Assembly: GCA_020746835.1 (NCBI GenBank)
Contig: JAGPNK010000006.1
Span: 124,001-188,000, forward strand
Length of the DNA stretch: 64,000 nucleotides
Reading direction: 5' to 3'
Source: Stachybotrys elegans
Lineage: Eukaryota; Ascomycota; Sordariomycetes; Hypocreales; Stachybotryaceae
Position numbers and translations under genes: made by a program. Below, piece after piece: positions 10,092 through 22,312 of this stretch. The notes under the pieces are model-generated. The model was given only the letters and a program-made list of their open reading frames with translations. It was not told where the DNA came from and made no database searches. Positions within the stretch are counted from its first letter, which is position 1, and each line of letters opens with the position of its first letter.

Positions 10092-10973
10092 TGTAACGGC
10101 CGTTGACTTGAGTTCTAAAACACAAGGGGTGTATCGTGAGAGACAGACGGGCGGTTTAAGTGAATACTGACGATGAGCTTGTCTAGGACTTGCTTTAGGG
10201 ATGCTTTGCTGTTGATCTCGTTGACAAGAGGACTGTCACGCTCTTATATAGATGAACTGTGTTGACATCTAGACAAACCTAACCTACTCGGGATTCAACT
10301 TGCATGGCAAGCATCATGCGACCTGTAGTTTGGGCTTATCTCACGATGGCATCGTTCTCAAGCAAGAAGCTCCCTTATCCGCCTTTTCCCTCACGTAATG
10401 CGGGCCACGGGAAGCCCGATCAGCCACCGTGGGTGGATCATTCCACAGCTCCCCTGTGATTATTACAAACGTACATAACAACGTCGGTGAGATTGTAATA
10501 CCCGGTTTCCAGATTGCTATGGCATAATGTAATGAGGCATAATAGTTACGGTTGAGAAGCTCACTCATCTTTTGCATTCGGCCAAAATTGCCTCGGTAGC
10601 AGGGGTCAGCCAAAACCGGACGCAACATTCATGCATCAGACCACTGCACCGATCATTACATTGTTTGAAGACTAGCGTCGCTCGATATCGCTAACTGCTC
10701 CAACAATATTGACTGTCTGGAAACCTCAAAAGAGAGTAAACTGGGCAGATGAGAAGAGCCGGAACGAGGCGTATCACCCGACAATCTTAATTGGTATCTA
10801 TTTCTTTCCACAATGACCCATGTTGCGGTAATAACCCTTAACCCGCAGATATTGCGCCATGATTTATAGTTCACTTGTCTCAAGGCCCCTGTCCTTCGGC
10901 TCAGACATTGCCGCCAGGCCCTCCTTTGTCGTTGAACACGGAACGACTGTGATTAGTTCCAGAGTCTCTTGCG
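10092..10973. other. Intergenic between GH128 and MFS genes
   Basis: This contains the GH128 promoter (its TATA box is at 10243-10250) and the 3' flank of the MFS pump. I see no supported gene; a 95-codon minus frame at 10341-10628 lacks any family feature. Confidence 0.55.
10243..10250 (-). promoter_or_regulatory. TATA box of the GH128 gene
   Basis: TATATAAG on the minus strand, about 150 bp upstream of the GH128 start codon. Confidence 0.45.
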
Positions 10974-13005
10974 CTAGCCACCCGAGTCAGTAGACGATCC
11001 ATAGTAAGAACTGGGGAAGATGCTCACGCTCAGAAACAGGGAGGTAATGAGTCCTAGAGCGGCAAATCCAACGCTGACCATGAAGGTGTTGGAAAGCGCG
11101 TAGGTAATCTCCCGTACCACGGCATTGCGGGCGCTGTCGTCGAGGCTTAGGAAGGCAGGGCTGCTTGCACCAGCCATGATAGCCTGGAGCTCCGCGTAGC
11201 TTCTATCCGGAAGCACGTTTGCCAGTCTCTGGGGCCCAATGTTCAAGAAGAGGGAGCCCGCCACTCCAAGCAGAGTAATACCACCCAGAGCTTGACCTAA
11301 TTGGACATAATGGTCAGTATATATGAGACGCGCAACCAGAAAGAGAAGAGCACGTACCAACAGACATGAAGCCAACAGCATTGTTCATGTCCTTCTCTTC
11401 AACCATGGCCTGAACAACAGAGAACCCCGCTGCAAGATAGGTGCCGACGCCGATACCAATTAGCACCGTGTATCCGTAGATATTGGCAGCCGGAGTATCG
11501 GTGGTGATTGTGTCTGTGCGGTCAGCCAAGCCCAATACAGTGTTTGCAGATGCGAATAGGGGTGTACTTACACATGCATGCCGATCCAGTCAGCGCCAAG
11601 GCATTACCGAATACGTACCAAGGCATGTGGTAGCCGAGCCTGGGCATCGCACCACCGTTGACAATGGAGGCAACGCCGACTAGAATGACGAGGGGCAGCA
11701 GGCGCACACCTGCCTCAATGGGGGTATCCCCGCGCGTGAACTGGAACAGCAGGGGGGTGTAGTACACGGCGATGAGAAGGACACCTGCAGACGAGAACAG
11801 CTGGTACTGCAGGATGTTGAGCTCGATGCGCTTGGTAAAGTGCGACGGGTAAAGCTTGTTCTCGTAGGGGATGAATGGGTGGTAAATGGTGACAAGGACG
11901 AAAGCAATGAGCAAAACACCGGCAACGACCCAGAGGGTGATCTCAGACCCGCTGTCGAAGGCGTAGACTGCGCCGCCAAAGGTCAAGGCCATGGTGAAGC
12001 AGACGCTGCCGCCGCAGAAGACAACGATGCCGACCCAATCTTGTAGACGCAGCTTCTGCATCGTGGAAAGCTCCACGGGGTTGATGCTGGGAAGACAGAA
12101 TATAAAAGCTGGGGCCAGAACGGCGGCCAGGACAAGGTTAATGTAAAAGGCCCATCGCCAGGTTGCCGAGCTCTCTGCGAAGGCGCCGCCGACGACGGGG
12201 CCGACGACACTGCCAATGTTGTACATCATGGCGATGCCGGCCACGAAGAGGGGCCTCTCCTTGATGTTGGTCATGACGGAGATGTAGACGATGCCGCCGC
12301 AGTACATGCCAGAGCCACCGACGCCAGCAATGACACGACCGACGATCATGGCATTCATGTTGGGCGCGGCGCCGCAGAGCGCGCTGCCGACTTCGAAGAG
12401 GATGAAGCAACCGATGAATATCCATTTGATGTTGAAGATGCCGTACGCCTTTGCTCTGGTTCCCAGATACTGTGTCAGTATAGTCTCGAGGCGTCCATCG
12501 TATTTTATTTCGATATGTTTCTCAATGGGAACGTCGGTCAATGACTTACACGGGCAGAATGCAGACCGAACCCAGGGCGAAACCGACACCCACCCACGAC
12601 AGATTGGCAATGTCGTCGAATGCGGCGATGATGGAAGGCTGGATATCGGCGACCTGTGATCATACAGTCAGATATTTTTCATGATGTTATCAATTGATGA
12701 AGTCGGCCCATACGATCGTGTTGTCCATGGAGAAGAGAAGAACCGAGGCGATGAGCGACGAATATGCGAGGATCCACTAACACACAAACAAGTCAGTGAC
12801 TTACTTCCTCGACGGCACCCAGCATAGGTCAACTCACCTTCAGTCCCTTCTTCTGGACATTCTCGGCCTTGGATTCCGGCGCTGGGGAACGCGTGCCACT
12901 GCTGTTGTCGATGCCGCTGTCATCCGCCGGGATGGCCACCTTCTCGACATCGTGGGACTCGTGGGCCTGGCTGATGGCCTGCGTCTCAATCCCTCGTGAA
13001 GCCAT
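10974..13005 (-). CDS. MFS drug/toxin efflux transporter, DHA2 type (14 TM)
   Basis: Six exons (13005-12838, 12776-12714, 12653-12550, 12455-11572, 11513-11358, 11296-10974) join into 565 aa. A hydrophilic head of about 56 residues precedes TM1 (WILAYSSLIASVLLF). The DNTIV motif that follows is diagnostic of the DHA2 drug:H+ antiporter family, as is ILPVAKAYGIFNIKW. The GRVIAGVGGSG segment in TM4 is motif A/C-like. Fungal members export secondary metabolites, toxins or drugs across the plasma membrane; the substrate is unknown. For intron 3 I chose the acceptor that restores the conserved LP-x-x-KAYG spacing; an earlier acceptor would add a few residues. It is divergent from the CLC channel gene, with start codons 513 bp apart. 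Confidence 0.9.
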
Positions 13006-13518
13006 GCTGCAGAACGAATTGCGCCAATGTATTCAACAAGACCTCTTCTAGTGAAAGAAAATTAAAAGGAACAAAACAGCAACAGGCACACTGGGCTGGG
13101 CTGGTTTAAAGCTGTGAGGCATAGGACAGCTTAGTCAAGGTGCGGACAACGCGGCCCGCCTTCTCCGTGTCTTGGCAGGGGTCCGGCCGCCATGACGACG
13201 CTGCTGCTCTCTGTGTAAGTGTTGCACGCACATACAAAGTAACCGATCGCCGTGCGTGGGATGTGCAACGTGCGCGCGCGGGCTTGGCTGGGGGACCCCT
13301 GGGAAAGCTCACTGCGTCGTCCTCGCCAAGAGCCCGTCTGCATCCGTCCTCCCTGGCGGGCCGCATCGGGATCCAGGCACGCTGCATCGCCGCACCCGAG
13401 GCGTGTGCTTGCAGTAGAAATGCTGCATGTCAGAACGTGCCGGATAGTTTAACATTGAAGGCGTTTAGCCTCTATGCCAAGACTTGTACATGTTCCTCCT
13501 TTGCGGGTGACGATCATC
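13006..13518. promoter_or_regulatory. Divergent promoter region, MFS pump / CLC channel
   Basis: This 513-bp region separates two divergent start codons and must hold both promoters. It is GC-rich in the middle and contains no supported gene. Confidence 0.5.
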
Positions 13519-16070
13519 ATGGACGCAGATACGCAGGCCGACGAGCGGGACTCTCTTCTCCCGTCCCTTAGCTTCTCTACGTCCTACCAGAGTTTCGACA
13601 GTCCGCGTGAGAGCAATAACACTCCTGCCTCTGAGTGCGGGCTTAGCGAGGAGGGTTCGTTCAAGGATGCGCTGCCTTATCTCTCTTCGACCCTCACGGC
13701 CGTCTTGAAGGATGATTGGTTGGCCAAAGCCCTGCGGTCTATGCGAGCATGGTTTGGCACACGATTGGACCATACCAAGTCCCTATCTGACCCACAGTAC
13801 TTCTCATGGGGGCGGAATGTGCTGGCGGTTATCATGATGGGTATTGCTGCCGCTGTGGTAGCCACCATCGTGGATGTGGCCGAGTCACGCATCTTTGACT
13901 GGAAGTATGGCATTTGCACTGGTAAGAAGGGTTTCTATCTTTGATTACTTCCTCTGTTAACTCCTACATCTAGTGGACTGGACTGCCAGTAAACCTATGT
14001 GTTGTTCAGATTGTAAGTCTACCTCTGAGCAACCCCCACAGACCAACCAACTGAACAGAGCCCTTGACAGATGACGACTGCCCCGAGTGGCAAACCTGGT
14101 CACAAATAGCTGGAATTTCTAATTCCAAAACCTCGGCATTCAACTTTCTCATCTATCTCATTTTGGTTTCCCTGTTATCTTCACTATCTTACTTCTGGAC
14201 AAGTCACACACAGGCCTTCCGCCTCCACCATCTGCATAACTTGCCAGATGGGGATGTAGCAGAAAAGAAGCGGTCATATTTTGCTGCTGCGGGCAGTGGT
14301 GTGTCCGATGTAAAGCAGGCCATCTACGGCATTCGCGAAGAAGCACCTTGGGCTATTTCTACGCTCATCATGAAGACCATGGGGTTGATAATGAGCACCT
14401 CGTCGGGTCTCTGTGTGGGGAAGGAGGGCCCTTACGTCCACATGTCAGCCAGCGCTGCCAATCTAGTGAACCAATCTGTCCCGGCTCGGTTTCGCATGTC
14501 GAGCCGCAAGGCCTTGTCTATTGGCTCGGCGGCTGGAATGGCTGTAGCCTTTGGCACGCCATTGACTGGGATGGTATTTGTCATGGAAGAATATGGGTAC
14601 GTTAGTCACTCCTTCGCATGTGCAATGCTAATCTTTTCAGGCGGAGCTTTGAGACCTCCTTTGCATTGGCACTCCTCGGCGGTGGCATGGTAAGTAATAC
14701 CTCTGACAATTTGCCATCTCCACTGACAATGACAGGTGGCGGTCGCTGTATTGTCAGGCTTCAACCCCTATGGTGGGAGCAGGACTGTTCCATGGGAGGT
14801 TAGATACCACACCTCCTGGTCATCGGCTGAGTTGATACTCTTCATAATTGTCGGTGTGGCTTCCGGGATCCTGGCCGCAACATTCATTGGTGGAGTCCGC
14901 CTTTGGTCGCTTTCCTTCCGGCGAATCACTCTGATAAAGCGATGGCCACTTCTCGACATACTTCTAGTGGCGCTTGTGACAGCCCTCAGCAGCTTCTGGA
15001 CCAAGTATTTGCGTTACGGCACTTCCGAGCTACTATCTGACCTAACCAGGGATGCTCCGTCTGAACAGGTCACCATGTCAGAAGGCGGGGCCCTCGGCCT
15101 GAGTTTGCTTATGAAGCTGGCGCTCACAGTAATTACGACCGGGCTACAGATTCCTCAAGGAATCTACATGCCCTCCATGGCCTTGGGTTCCTTGCTTGGA
15201 CGGTGCATTGGAGACATTGCTATTGCGGGTTTAGGTTCCGTTCTCAGCCCCGATCCAGCTGTGTATGCGATGGCTGGCGCCGGTGCCGTCATGGCTGGAA
15301 CTACACATTTGCAACTATCAATCATTATTATGATATTTGAGAGTACCAGAAGTTGGGATTATCTGGTCCCTTTCGCTCTTTCAATATGCACGGCAAAAGC
15401 AGTGGCTAGTTTCTTTGAGCGTCAGAATATTTATGTACGTTCCCAAGCCCCATATCCGCCTCATTTCTCACAGTTGCAGGCACTGTTCGCTACCCTTCAA
15501 GGTCAGCCATCGCTGCGTACCACACTCAACGCTCATGACACACGAGTAGAAGACGTCTGGGATGTACAAGACGCAGCCACGCCGTGCTTGAACCTTGTTT
15601 CAGGTCTTGAGGCTCACGTTCGCAGCCTAAGGGCGATGCTAGACAGTGCCGAGCTATCTGGCTCACACTTTCTTCCGATTCTCAAGTACAAGTCCTTCAT
15701 CGGCTGCATCTCTAACCACAGCCTTCGTGATGTGCTGAGCACATTAGAAGGCGGTGTAAGGGTTCTTTTGGAATATGAGACTGGTAATACTCCCAGGATA
15801 GTAGTGAGTCTTTTGAGAGAGCCGTCTGGTGCCAGCCACTTGCTTGATATGGAGACACAGGAGGAGCAATATACGCTTCCGCCAAAGCGCCTTGCACTCC
15901 ACTACCCTGCGGTATTTGATTGCTGCAGCACATTATCTTCTATTCTGAACTATTTTGAAGAGTCAGATGCAGACTATATTTGTGTGGCCATATACGGAAC
16001 AGTTCGAACCGTAGTCACAAGGGAGAGGCTTGCTGATTGGGCTATGAGTGTATCTAATAATCAGCATTGA
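13519..16070 (+). CDS. CLC-family chloride channel/exchanger with CBS domains
   Basis: Five exons (13519-13921, 13974-14012, 14071-14596, 14641-14689, 14736-16070) give 783 aa. Exons 2 and 4 are only 39 and 49 nt. After a cytosolic head and TM entry, the CLC signature segments appear in order. GSGVSDVK at 222-229 is the first, where most CLCs have GSGIPEVK. GKEGPYVH at 264-271 carries gating Glu266, and GIYMPSMALGSLLGR is the third anion-binding loop. The C-terminal ~220 residues form a paired CBS-type regulatory region. Retention of the gating glutamate allows either Cl-/H+ exchange or gated conductance. Fungal homologues such as Gef1 act in Golgi/vacuole acidification and copper handling. 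The start at MDADTQ is preferred over an upstream in-frame Met because the upstream residues look non-coding. Confidence 0.9.
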
Positions 16071-16841
16071 TCAGATAATTGACTTTGTTAGAATACGGCA
16101 ACGCTCCATGTTACGGCAAGGCAAGAGATGCCATATCTAATGTTGACTTTAAAACATTTCTTTCTTAGATATAGACTGCCACCAGAGGCAACATTAAATC
16201 ACGCCACAAGATGGTGTATCCACTTGAGTTTATCATAATTTAGTACTACATTGGTCTCGTAATGCCAGATCATGTTTGTTACATTACAATCTATTCTTGT
16301 AATGGTTGATGATAGTTCCCGTCTCACAAGGTTCACTTGGCTTCACAGCACGTGGAGATTAATCTAAATATGACTCCCTATTTCCGGCTCTGAATTTTGG
16401 TTCCTTCCTATGGCTTAATTCACGGCTATTCCCTCATTCGAAGAGCCTCCACAAAAATCGGCCGCCATGGTTATCTCGTTTATATCAGCCCGCATGATAA
16501 CGGACATGCGGACCGGACCGGGGCCGCCTGCGCCTGTATTCCCGTTCGGGACATCGCGCCCCCGCCCCGCCCCCGACTTGGCCCGAACGCCGCCGGCTTA
16601 TGTAGGTCCTACGGATCCTACGGGCGGGAAGGAGGCCGCGTGCCACGGAACCGAGATGGACTGAAACACGCGAGGTCATAGGTTTAAAAGAGGGCCATTG
16701 TCTCCGCTGGATGCCTGAAGAATCGCCACAAACCACACTCACACACCCAAGCTCATCACCATCTTGCTCTCTCTCCCCTGGAGTTGTATGTTTACGTCTT
16801 GGTATCATCTCTGGACCCGTCTTTTCCAGTCATCCTCCAAG
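16071..16841. other. Intergenic, CLC 3' flank and DUF3237 promoter
   Basis: The first 350 bp are AT-rich downstream sequence of the CLC gene. The remainder is GC-rich 5' flank of the next gene. Nothing else is supported. Confidence 0.55.
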
Positions 16842-17493
16842 ATGTCTTCCTCTGAGCTCGGCTACCCCGTAGAGAGCTTCCCCACCCTCGAGCCTGCATT
16901 CGTTATCAACGTGGTGGGTATCAAGGAGAAGTTCCCTGTCGGGAACGTGTGGACCGGCGGACAGCTCATTGCCGTTGTATGTACAGTCGATCCTTCTCAC
17001 CCCTGCGTCTCTGACCTGATTCGTCTAGCCCTTCAGCCACGGCACGGTCCAGTCGATTGGCGACTTTGATCCCCAGTTCAAGTGGAAGATCAGCAGTGGA
17101 TGTGATTGGTTCAAGATTGACGCCGACAGCGCCCACGGCCGCTTGATTGTTAAGGTTATCTTTTCGGATGACGAGGGACGCTCCGTCGTCATGGAGGCCT
17201 ACGCCATCAGCGAGATCAATGACACGGTGATGCCCCTCCTCATGGGCGAGCCTGGTGCTAAGCCGAGCCCCTGGGGTTACTCGAGTACGTTCCAGCCCAC
17301 AACACCCCGTAACGGTTGAGACTCTAACACGGGAACAGTGGAGCAAATCAAGTTCGAGGCCGGGCACGAAATCTACAAGCCTCTGGAGAGCATGCTCTTC
17401 GTCGGTAGTCAACGCTTCACTCAGGGTGAGGATGGCAGTCTGGGCGTGGAAATCCGTGCATCTAGGATTATCCCTGGTAGTGGCATGGAGTAG
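16842..17493 (+). CDS. DUF3237 family protein
   Basis: Three exons (16842-16976, 17029-17284, 17339-17493) encode 181 aa that match DUF3237. Features include GNVWTGGQLIAVPFSHGTVQSI near the N-terminus (family style G-G-x-G-x-V), a central FKWKISSGCDWFKIDADSAH segment, and the C-terminal GSQRF and EIRASRI. The family adopts a small beta-barrel and its biochemical role is not established. There is no signal peptide. An in-frame upstream Met at 16788 would add 18 residues; MSSSEL is preferred because it starts the compact domain. The downstream phosphotransferase is convergent, leaving about 170 bp between stop codons. Confidence 0.82.
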
Positions 17494-17665
17494 CTTGGTA
17501 TTCTACGAGCCAGTTTCACATAACATGTTACCTGGGATGACAGCAATTGCTGGCATAGTGATAGCAATTGTATTCCTCTTAGGAAGGTGCTGATTGAACA
17601 GGCTACATCGGTCCAAGACTTGCTGTTTTAGGAAGATTTCAGCGTGATCATATATCGACGCGGAA

Positions 17666-18601
17666 TCAGATTATAGATAGAAAGAAGTAAAGCCATGGAT
17701 AGTAACAAGTTTCATCGTCTTCCCGATCGATGATTTGATGGAGGTATTTCTTCTCCCATTCTTCTTGGAGCTCGTCGCTCATAAGTTCATTGGAAACCTT
17801 GACTCGGCGAGCCTTGCAGTATTCCCAATAACCCGGATACCACCCAGATTGACCCCAGTCAATGATTGCGACGACGCGGGGGTTAGGACCGTGGGACAGA
17901 AGAATATTCGGCGGAACAAGATCATTGTGGGTGAAAACAATAGAGGAGCTCTGGATGTCGATACCGGCGACGGTGTGGAAGTCGGCGATCGCTGTATGTC
18001 CGAAGAATGGGCCTTGGAGGTGAGGGCGATCCCTGAATAATATATCGTTTAACGGTTTCTTTGCGATGCTGCCTGTGTTTCATATCAGTATCGGTTGCGG
18101 TGTTCTGGGGGGGGGAAAGGATCACGACGCACCTAGGTATGGGTCACGCTCGTCTTGCTTCATCATGAATCTCCATGAAGCCACCATGGCTCTCAACTCT
18201 CGACAAACACCGAGTCGTTCGGTTTCATTCAACCCAGTCCATCTGGCCATCAAAGATTCACCCTCGATAAGCTCCATATATATGAAGGTTTGTCCTCCAT
18301 CCCTTACCCACCCGAAGACCTCAGGAATAGGTACCCGTCCTTTCAATGCATGGTAGACAGCGCGCTGTGTTTCAGCCTCGGTGGTTGTTACATCTCCGCC
18401 ATACTTGACGAGAAGGCCCAACTTGCGTATTTGTACTGGGGGAGGGCGGTTGAAGTTTGTCGCTTTAACATGACCAGATCTTGCGTTGATAGCTCTGATA
18501 TCGGCAGGAGAGGGGAGCTTTATATTCTTATGGGCTGTTGAAGAAAATGAATCCAGGAAATGGGTAGTTTGATCAATCGCGCGGATGCTTGCAGCCTCCA
18601 T
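17666..18601 (-). CDS. APH/choline-kinase-like phosphotransferase
   Basis: Two exons (18601-18133 and 18072-17666) around a 60-nt intron give 291 aa. The intron contains a run of nine C. An N-lobe nucleotide-binding region precedes the hinge (FIYMELIEGESL). The catalytic loop is THNDLVPPNILL, with D207 in HND as catalytic base at 205-207 and N212 as a metal ligand. IIDW at 226-229 is the DFG-equivalent, with D228. These are the hallmarks of fungal APH (aminoglycoside phosphotransferase-fold) kinases. Such proteins phosphorylate small molecules, and very few fungal members have a known substrate. An upstream Met at 18730 is in frame but its extension looks random, so the Met beside the domain start is used. 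Confidence 0.85.
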
Positions 18602-19246
18602 GACTTCTGTCTTGATGGAATTCGAATGAAAACAGATGATGATGGATGTGAGTGGGGGGGGTTCACAACTTGGATCAAGTGGAGCACTGAGGATACAAAG
18701 AAGCCTTTCTGCCTTATGTCCTGAGGCCAAAGTTGAACTAAGGCACCCACCCTTCTAATTGGTCGATGGGGGGGCATCGAGTCGCAATGCTTCCTTGACA
18801 TGTCAACCATGATCCGGCCAGCCAAGTCGTAATTTTGGAATGAATGACCCGATGACCATAATGCGGGCAGTTTGTTGGTGCAAGTTATCCCAAACCAGAC
18901 CAGCGTATTCTACGGCGCCAAAGGTGTGAATGTAATTGGTCAAACTAGTTCTTCTTCGACCAACTTGACTAGGGAGTCAGAACCAACACGTTCAGCAACA
19001 TGGGATACAAAGGCGCCAAGCCAACAATGCTTCGTATTCTTGGTCTTGAAACTTCTCTCTTAGCCATAACACTCGGCCAGCTCCGCTAGGCTAAGCAAAC
19101 GTCCAATTGGGAGTCTCCTCGTTGCGCGCGAGTAACAAACACATGGCCTTCCTGGCCACCTGGGCAGGGCAGATGCTAGTTCCGCAAGACATGGTTACGA
19201 GGATCTTCCCTTTCAATCAGTATGGTCTGTAAGGGGCACCGTGGTG

Positions 19247-19254
19247 TATATAAG
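19247..19254 (+). promoter_or_regulatory. TATA box upstream of the polyproline-start gene
   Basis: TATATAAG about 216 bp before the start codon at 19463. The sequence between is pyrimidine-rich, consistent with a long 5' UTR. Confidence 0.5.
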
Positions 19255-19414
19255 CCGCTTCCTCTCCATGAGCTTACTCGTCTCGCTCTCTACACTCTCC
19301 CATTCAACCAGTCTTTGCTTTATCCCTTGAGCTCTATTTTGCAAAGGTGTACAGTCCAGACACTAAGTTTGCAATTGACTTGTCTTTTCTTCCTCTTATT
19401 CTTATTCTTTCTTA

Positions 19415-19417
<3 letters not shown>

Positions 19418-19447
<30 letters not shown>
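19418..19447 (+). repeat. 30-nt poly-T tract in a 5' leader
   Basis: An uninterrupted run of 30 T ends 15 nt before an ATG. It lies within the transcribed leader if the TATA box at 19247 is used. Lengths like this are prone to sequencing error and to variation between strains. Confidence 0.85.
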
Positions 19448-19448
<1 letters not shown>

Positions 19449-19462
19449 GGCTACTTGTCGCG

Positions 19463-20094
19463 ATGGGTGGTCCTCCTCCTCCTCCTCCTCCTCCCTCATT
19501 TGGCTCTGCTGCATCTTCGAAGCGTCCCCAGCCGCCCCTTGTACCACCACAAGGGCCACCTGGAGCATTCTTGGTTGAACTCGTTGTCTATAACGGCTCG
19601 CCATTCAAGGATCACTGGGCTTATTTTGTTAGATCTCGCCAGAACGCTCAAGTTGGAGTCCTTGTCCACGCGACTGGCGATGTGCGTAACGGCTTCAGGC
19701 TCGAGTACAAGCGCATGCTCGATTTCGATGTCACGGCAAGCAAGCCAACATCAAGGATCCCTTTGCAGTGGGTTGAAGGACAATACTTCAACGAACGCGC
19801 AATGCTCAACAATGGAGTATACAAGTCAGACAACAGGCCGGTCTGCCGATTTGAGGAAAGCGCCAGCAAAATCGCAGCCCCCGGCAAGTCCTTGAACTCG
19901 GCCAGCGATATGGTAAGCACAAATCTCATAAAGGAACCACAGATTATGATGGATCTAACATACTATAGTCTTCTGGGAAGAAAGTCGTGCAGAGGAACTG
20001 CCAGACTTGGGTCGTGGAGTCGGCTTATCAACTTACCACTGATGGAATCTTCCTTCCCGAGGTCGCCGCCTACCTCAATGCAATCAAGCAGTGA
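19463..20094 (+). CDS. Polyproline-start protein of unknown function
   Basis: Two exons (19463-19912 and 19969-20094) around a 56-nt intron give 191 aa. The N-terminus is MGG followed by eight prolines encoded by CCT repeats, then a Pro/Gln-rich linker to about residue 34. A compact domain follows: FLVELVVYNGSPFKDHWAYF, then a VGVLVHATGDV strand and a C-terminal NCQTWVVESA motif. There are no transmembrane segments or signal peptide. The pattern of a proline-rich head on a small folded domain is seen in fungal paralogue families, but I do not recognise a named one. The polyproline head could bind SH3, WW or profilin partners. Splicing is supported by in-frame joining and the match of the C-terminal motif. 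Confidence 0.75.
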
Positions 20095-22312
20095 GGATGA
20101 TGGGAATTGGATATGTATATGCTGAAATGTATTCAACTATGTCTTGGTTTCTATCTTGCTTTTCTCTGAATTAAACAATTGGTTTTTTGTTTGTAATCTT
20201 GGGTCCATGGTTCATAGCACGGAACTATTTTCGTTTTGACTCACTATGCCCCTACCTTGTTGGTCTTGTTTCGTCTTCTACGGACGATCTCGCTGCATTC
20301 ACCGCCCTTCGATCTGAGAGCTCTCGTAATACCCACCCAACTACTCCTGATCTGGATATGAATTCGGGTTTCGCGGCACGCGGGCCGAGCAGTGCCGTTG
20401 CTCCGACATTGGCACACGATCCTCGGTCACTGAACGCGAGATCCACACAAGAATCCTCAGAGAAGCATGAGACTGTCCAACCCCCGCATACTACATACTA
20501 TTAGGATTGCTGGGCCAAGTTCTCTAATGTTGTTTGGTATGCAAGAATTGCCGGCCACCACACTACGCCAACTAGTTCCGTGACATAAATCCGATGTAGA
20601 TCGTTTTCAGCTTTTCTCGCTTAACGGACAGCCCTACCGTGACCTCTCGGTGGCTGACGCAGTATGACGCAGCACAACTTCTCTTATCTTGGTATACAAG
20701 ACTTGGGTGCTGTTCCCTGCCACAACTGGTGTGAAATAGGCAAGAATATGCAGGACATGTAGGCTGAAGCCAAGAAATCTTGATTTCATTCCCTGAGTCG
20801 GGGATAGTGTATGATGTCTATTCCCCAGTCGGTGGCTCGTGTAAGCTGCTGAAATGGGTTTACATTCTCGCAACAACGCAGGTACGTCATGCTGCAAGGC
20901 GCCGAGATAAGAGATAACGACTTTCCTATTCCACGTAATTATTCAGAGATAATAAATAGTCTAGTGTCACGACCACCGTGCTGCAACGGAGAAACAGAAC
21001 GTGGTTTCTCGGGCAGGATGCGGATCTAATTGGATATTACTCGACATGCATGTACAGGAGTGGGCCATTCAAAGGAGGACGAAGAGGAAGAGGAAGAGGC
21101 CGAGAGGGGAGAGGGCGGACGTATCTTGATTGAGATAAGTGCAGTGCTGGTTTCATATACAGGGAAGTCGGCCGGGCGTCTACTGGATGCCGATGACCGA
21201 GAGCTGCAGCTGCAGGTGCAATACGATGGCTGCCGCTGAGTTGAGTCGCTGAGCCCCTGTAGCGGTAAAGTCGCCGCCCCACCGAGAGGCCAAAGGCCGC
21301 ACAATGTGTCCATGTCCAGAAGTGCATTGTACTTTTGCACGCAGTATGTATGTGAGATAGTGGAGGTCCATAATGGTTGGGCATGCTGAACTGATGCCGC
21401 CATAAAGTCGTCCTGGCGCATTCGTAGCCATTCACCCTTTGCGGATAGTCCTTCTTACTAGTTGACGTACAGTCAGACGACAGCCCATGCGTCCCTCACG
21501 CATGTAATACATACGCCTGTCGATATGAAATCTGCTTGGCCTACTACGGATGCTACGGATGTCGCCTTGTCCGCAAGTTGGAATAAGGGTCGAAGTCAAG
21601 GGTCAGCACGGTTCTTCCCAAACAACGTGGCAGCAGTATACATACGCTGGGAGAGGGAGAACTGGTGGGCGCCTCTACTTTAGATGCTCGATCGGCAAAA
21701 GCATTGCCATGTTGTGTGACGCAAGTCGAATGTAACACAACCATGGTGGCTGTTGATTTATTATTGATTTATTTATTATTATTTATTATTATTATTATTA
21801 CTTTTTATTTTTTCCTTTGTTTTTGAGCATGAGGCGTGTTTCTCTGCTGGCTGTCCCCCGCACCTTCCCCCAGCTCTTATCTAGGTACATGGGTGATATC
21901 CCGTTCCTGCCCGTCCCGCCCCGTCTTATCTGAACGAACGAGCCTGAATCCGTGGTCCCACTTGCCATCCAAAGTCCGCCGGCTATTATGCCTGAGGCTG
22001 CCTCATACGTATGTACATACGACAGGGTGTGGCGTGGTTGGTGCTGCTGCACGCGTTGCCAGCGCTCGAGCCCACCAGTTGGCGCGCCGAATTGACGAAA
22101 AGCTGTTGGGTGGGATGGCAGTCAGTAATCTTGCATCCTGCATCACCACCTGCCAATCGAGTCTCTATGACCCTCCATGATCTGATGCTTCCGTGTACGT
22201 ATATAGGGCCTGGGCGCTCCGCTCTCTCGCATGCAAACGTGGCCATCATGATGGTCTGTTGGAGTGCGGATGAAACCCTCTCTCCCATACCAGCAAATTA
22301 CCACAAAAGGTC
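20095..22312. other. 2.2-kb gene desert upstream of the Zn2Cys6 regulator
   Basis: No supported gene. The region holds the 3' flank of the polyproline-start gene, an AT microsatellite-like tract at 21757-21800, and the promoter of the transcription factor. Many overlapping short frames exist on both strands without domain signatures. Confidence 0.6.
21757..21800 (+). repeat. (ATT)n/(ATTT)n low-complexity tract
   Basis: About 44 bp built of TTA/TTTA units. It lies in the intergenic region and has no coding role. Confidence 0.75.

Larger units (their letters stand above)
18602..19462. other. Intergenic with TATA box and poly-T leader
   Basis: This lies between divergent genes (kinase on minus, polyproline protein on plus). 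It contains the TATA box at 19247-19254 and a homopolymer T run at 19418-19447 immediately before the plus-strand ATG. No other gene is supported. Confidence 0.6.
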
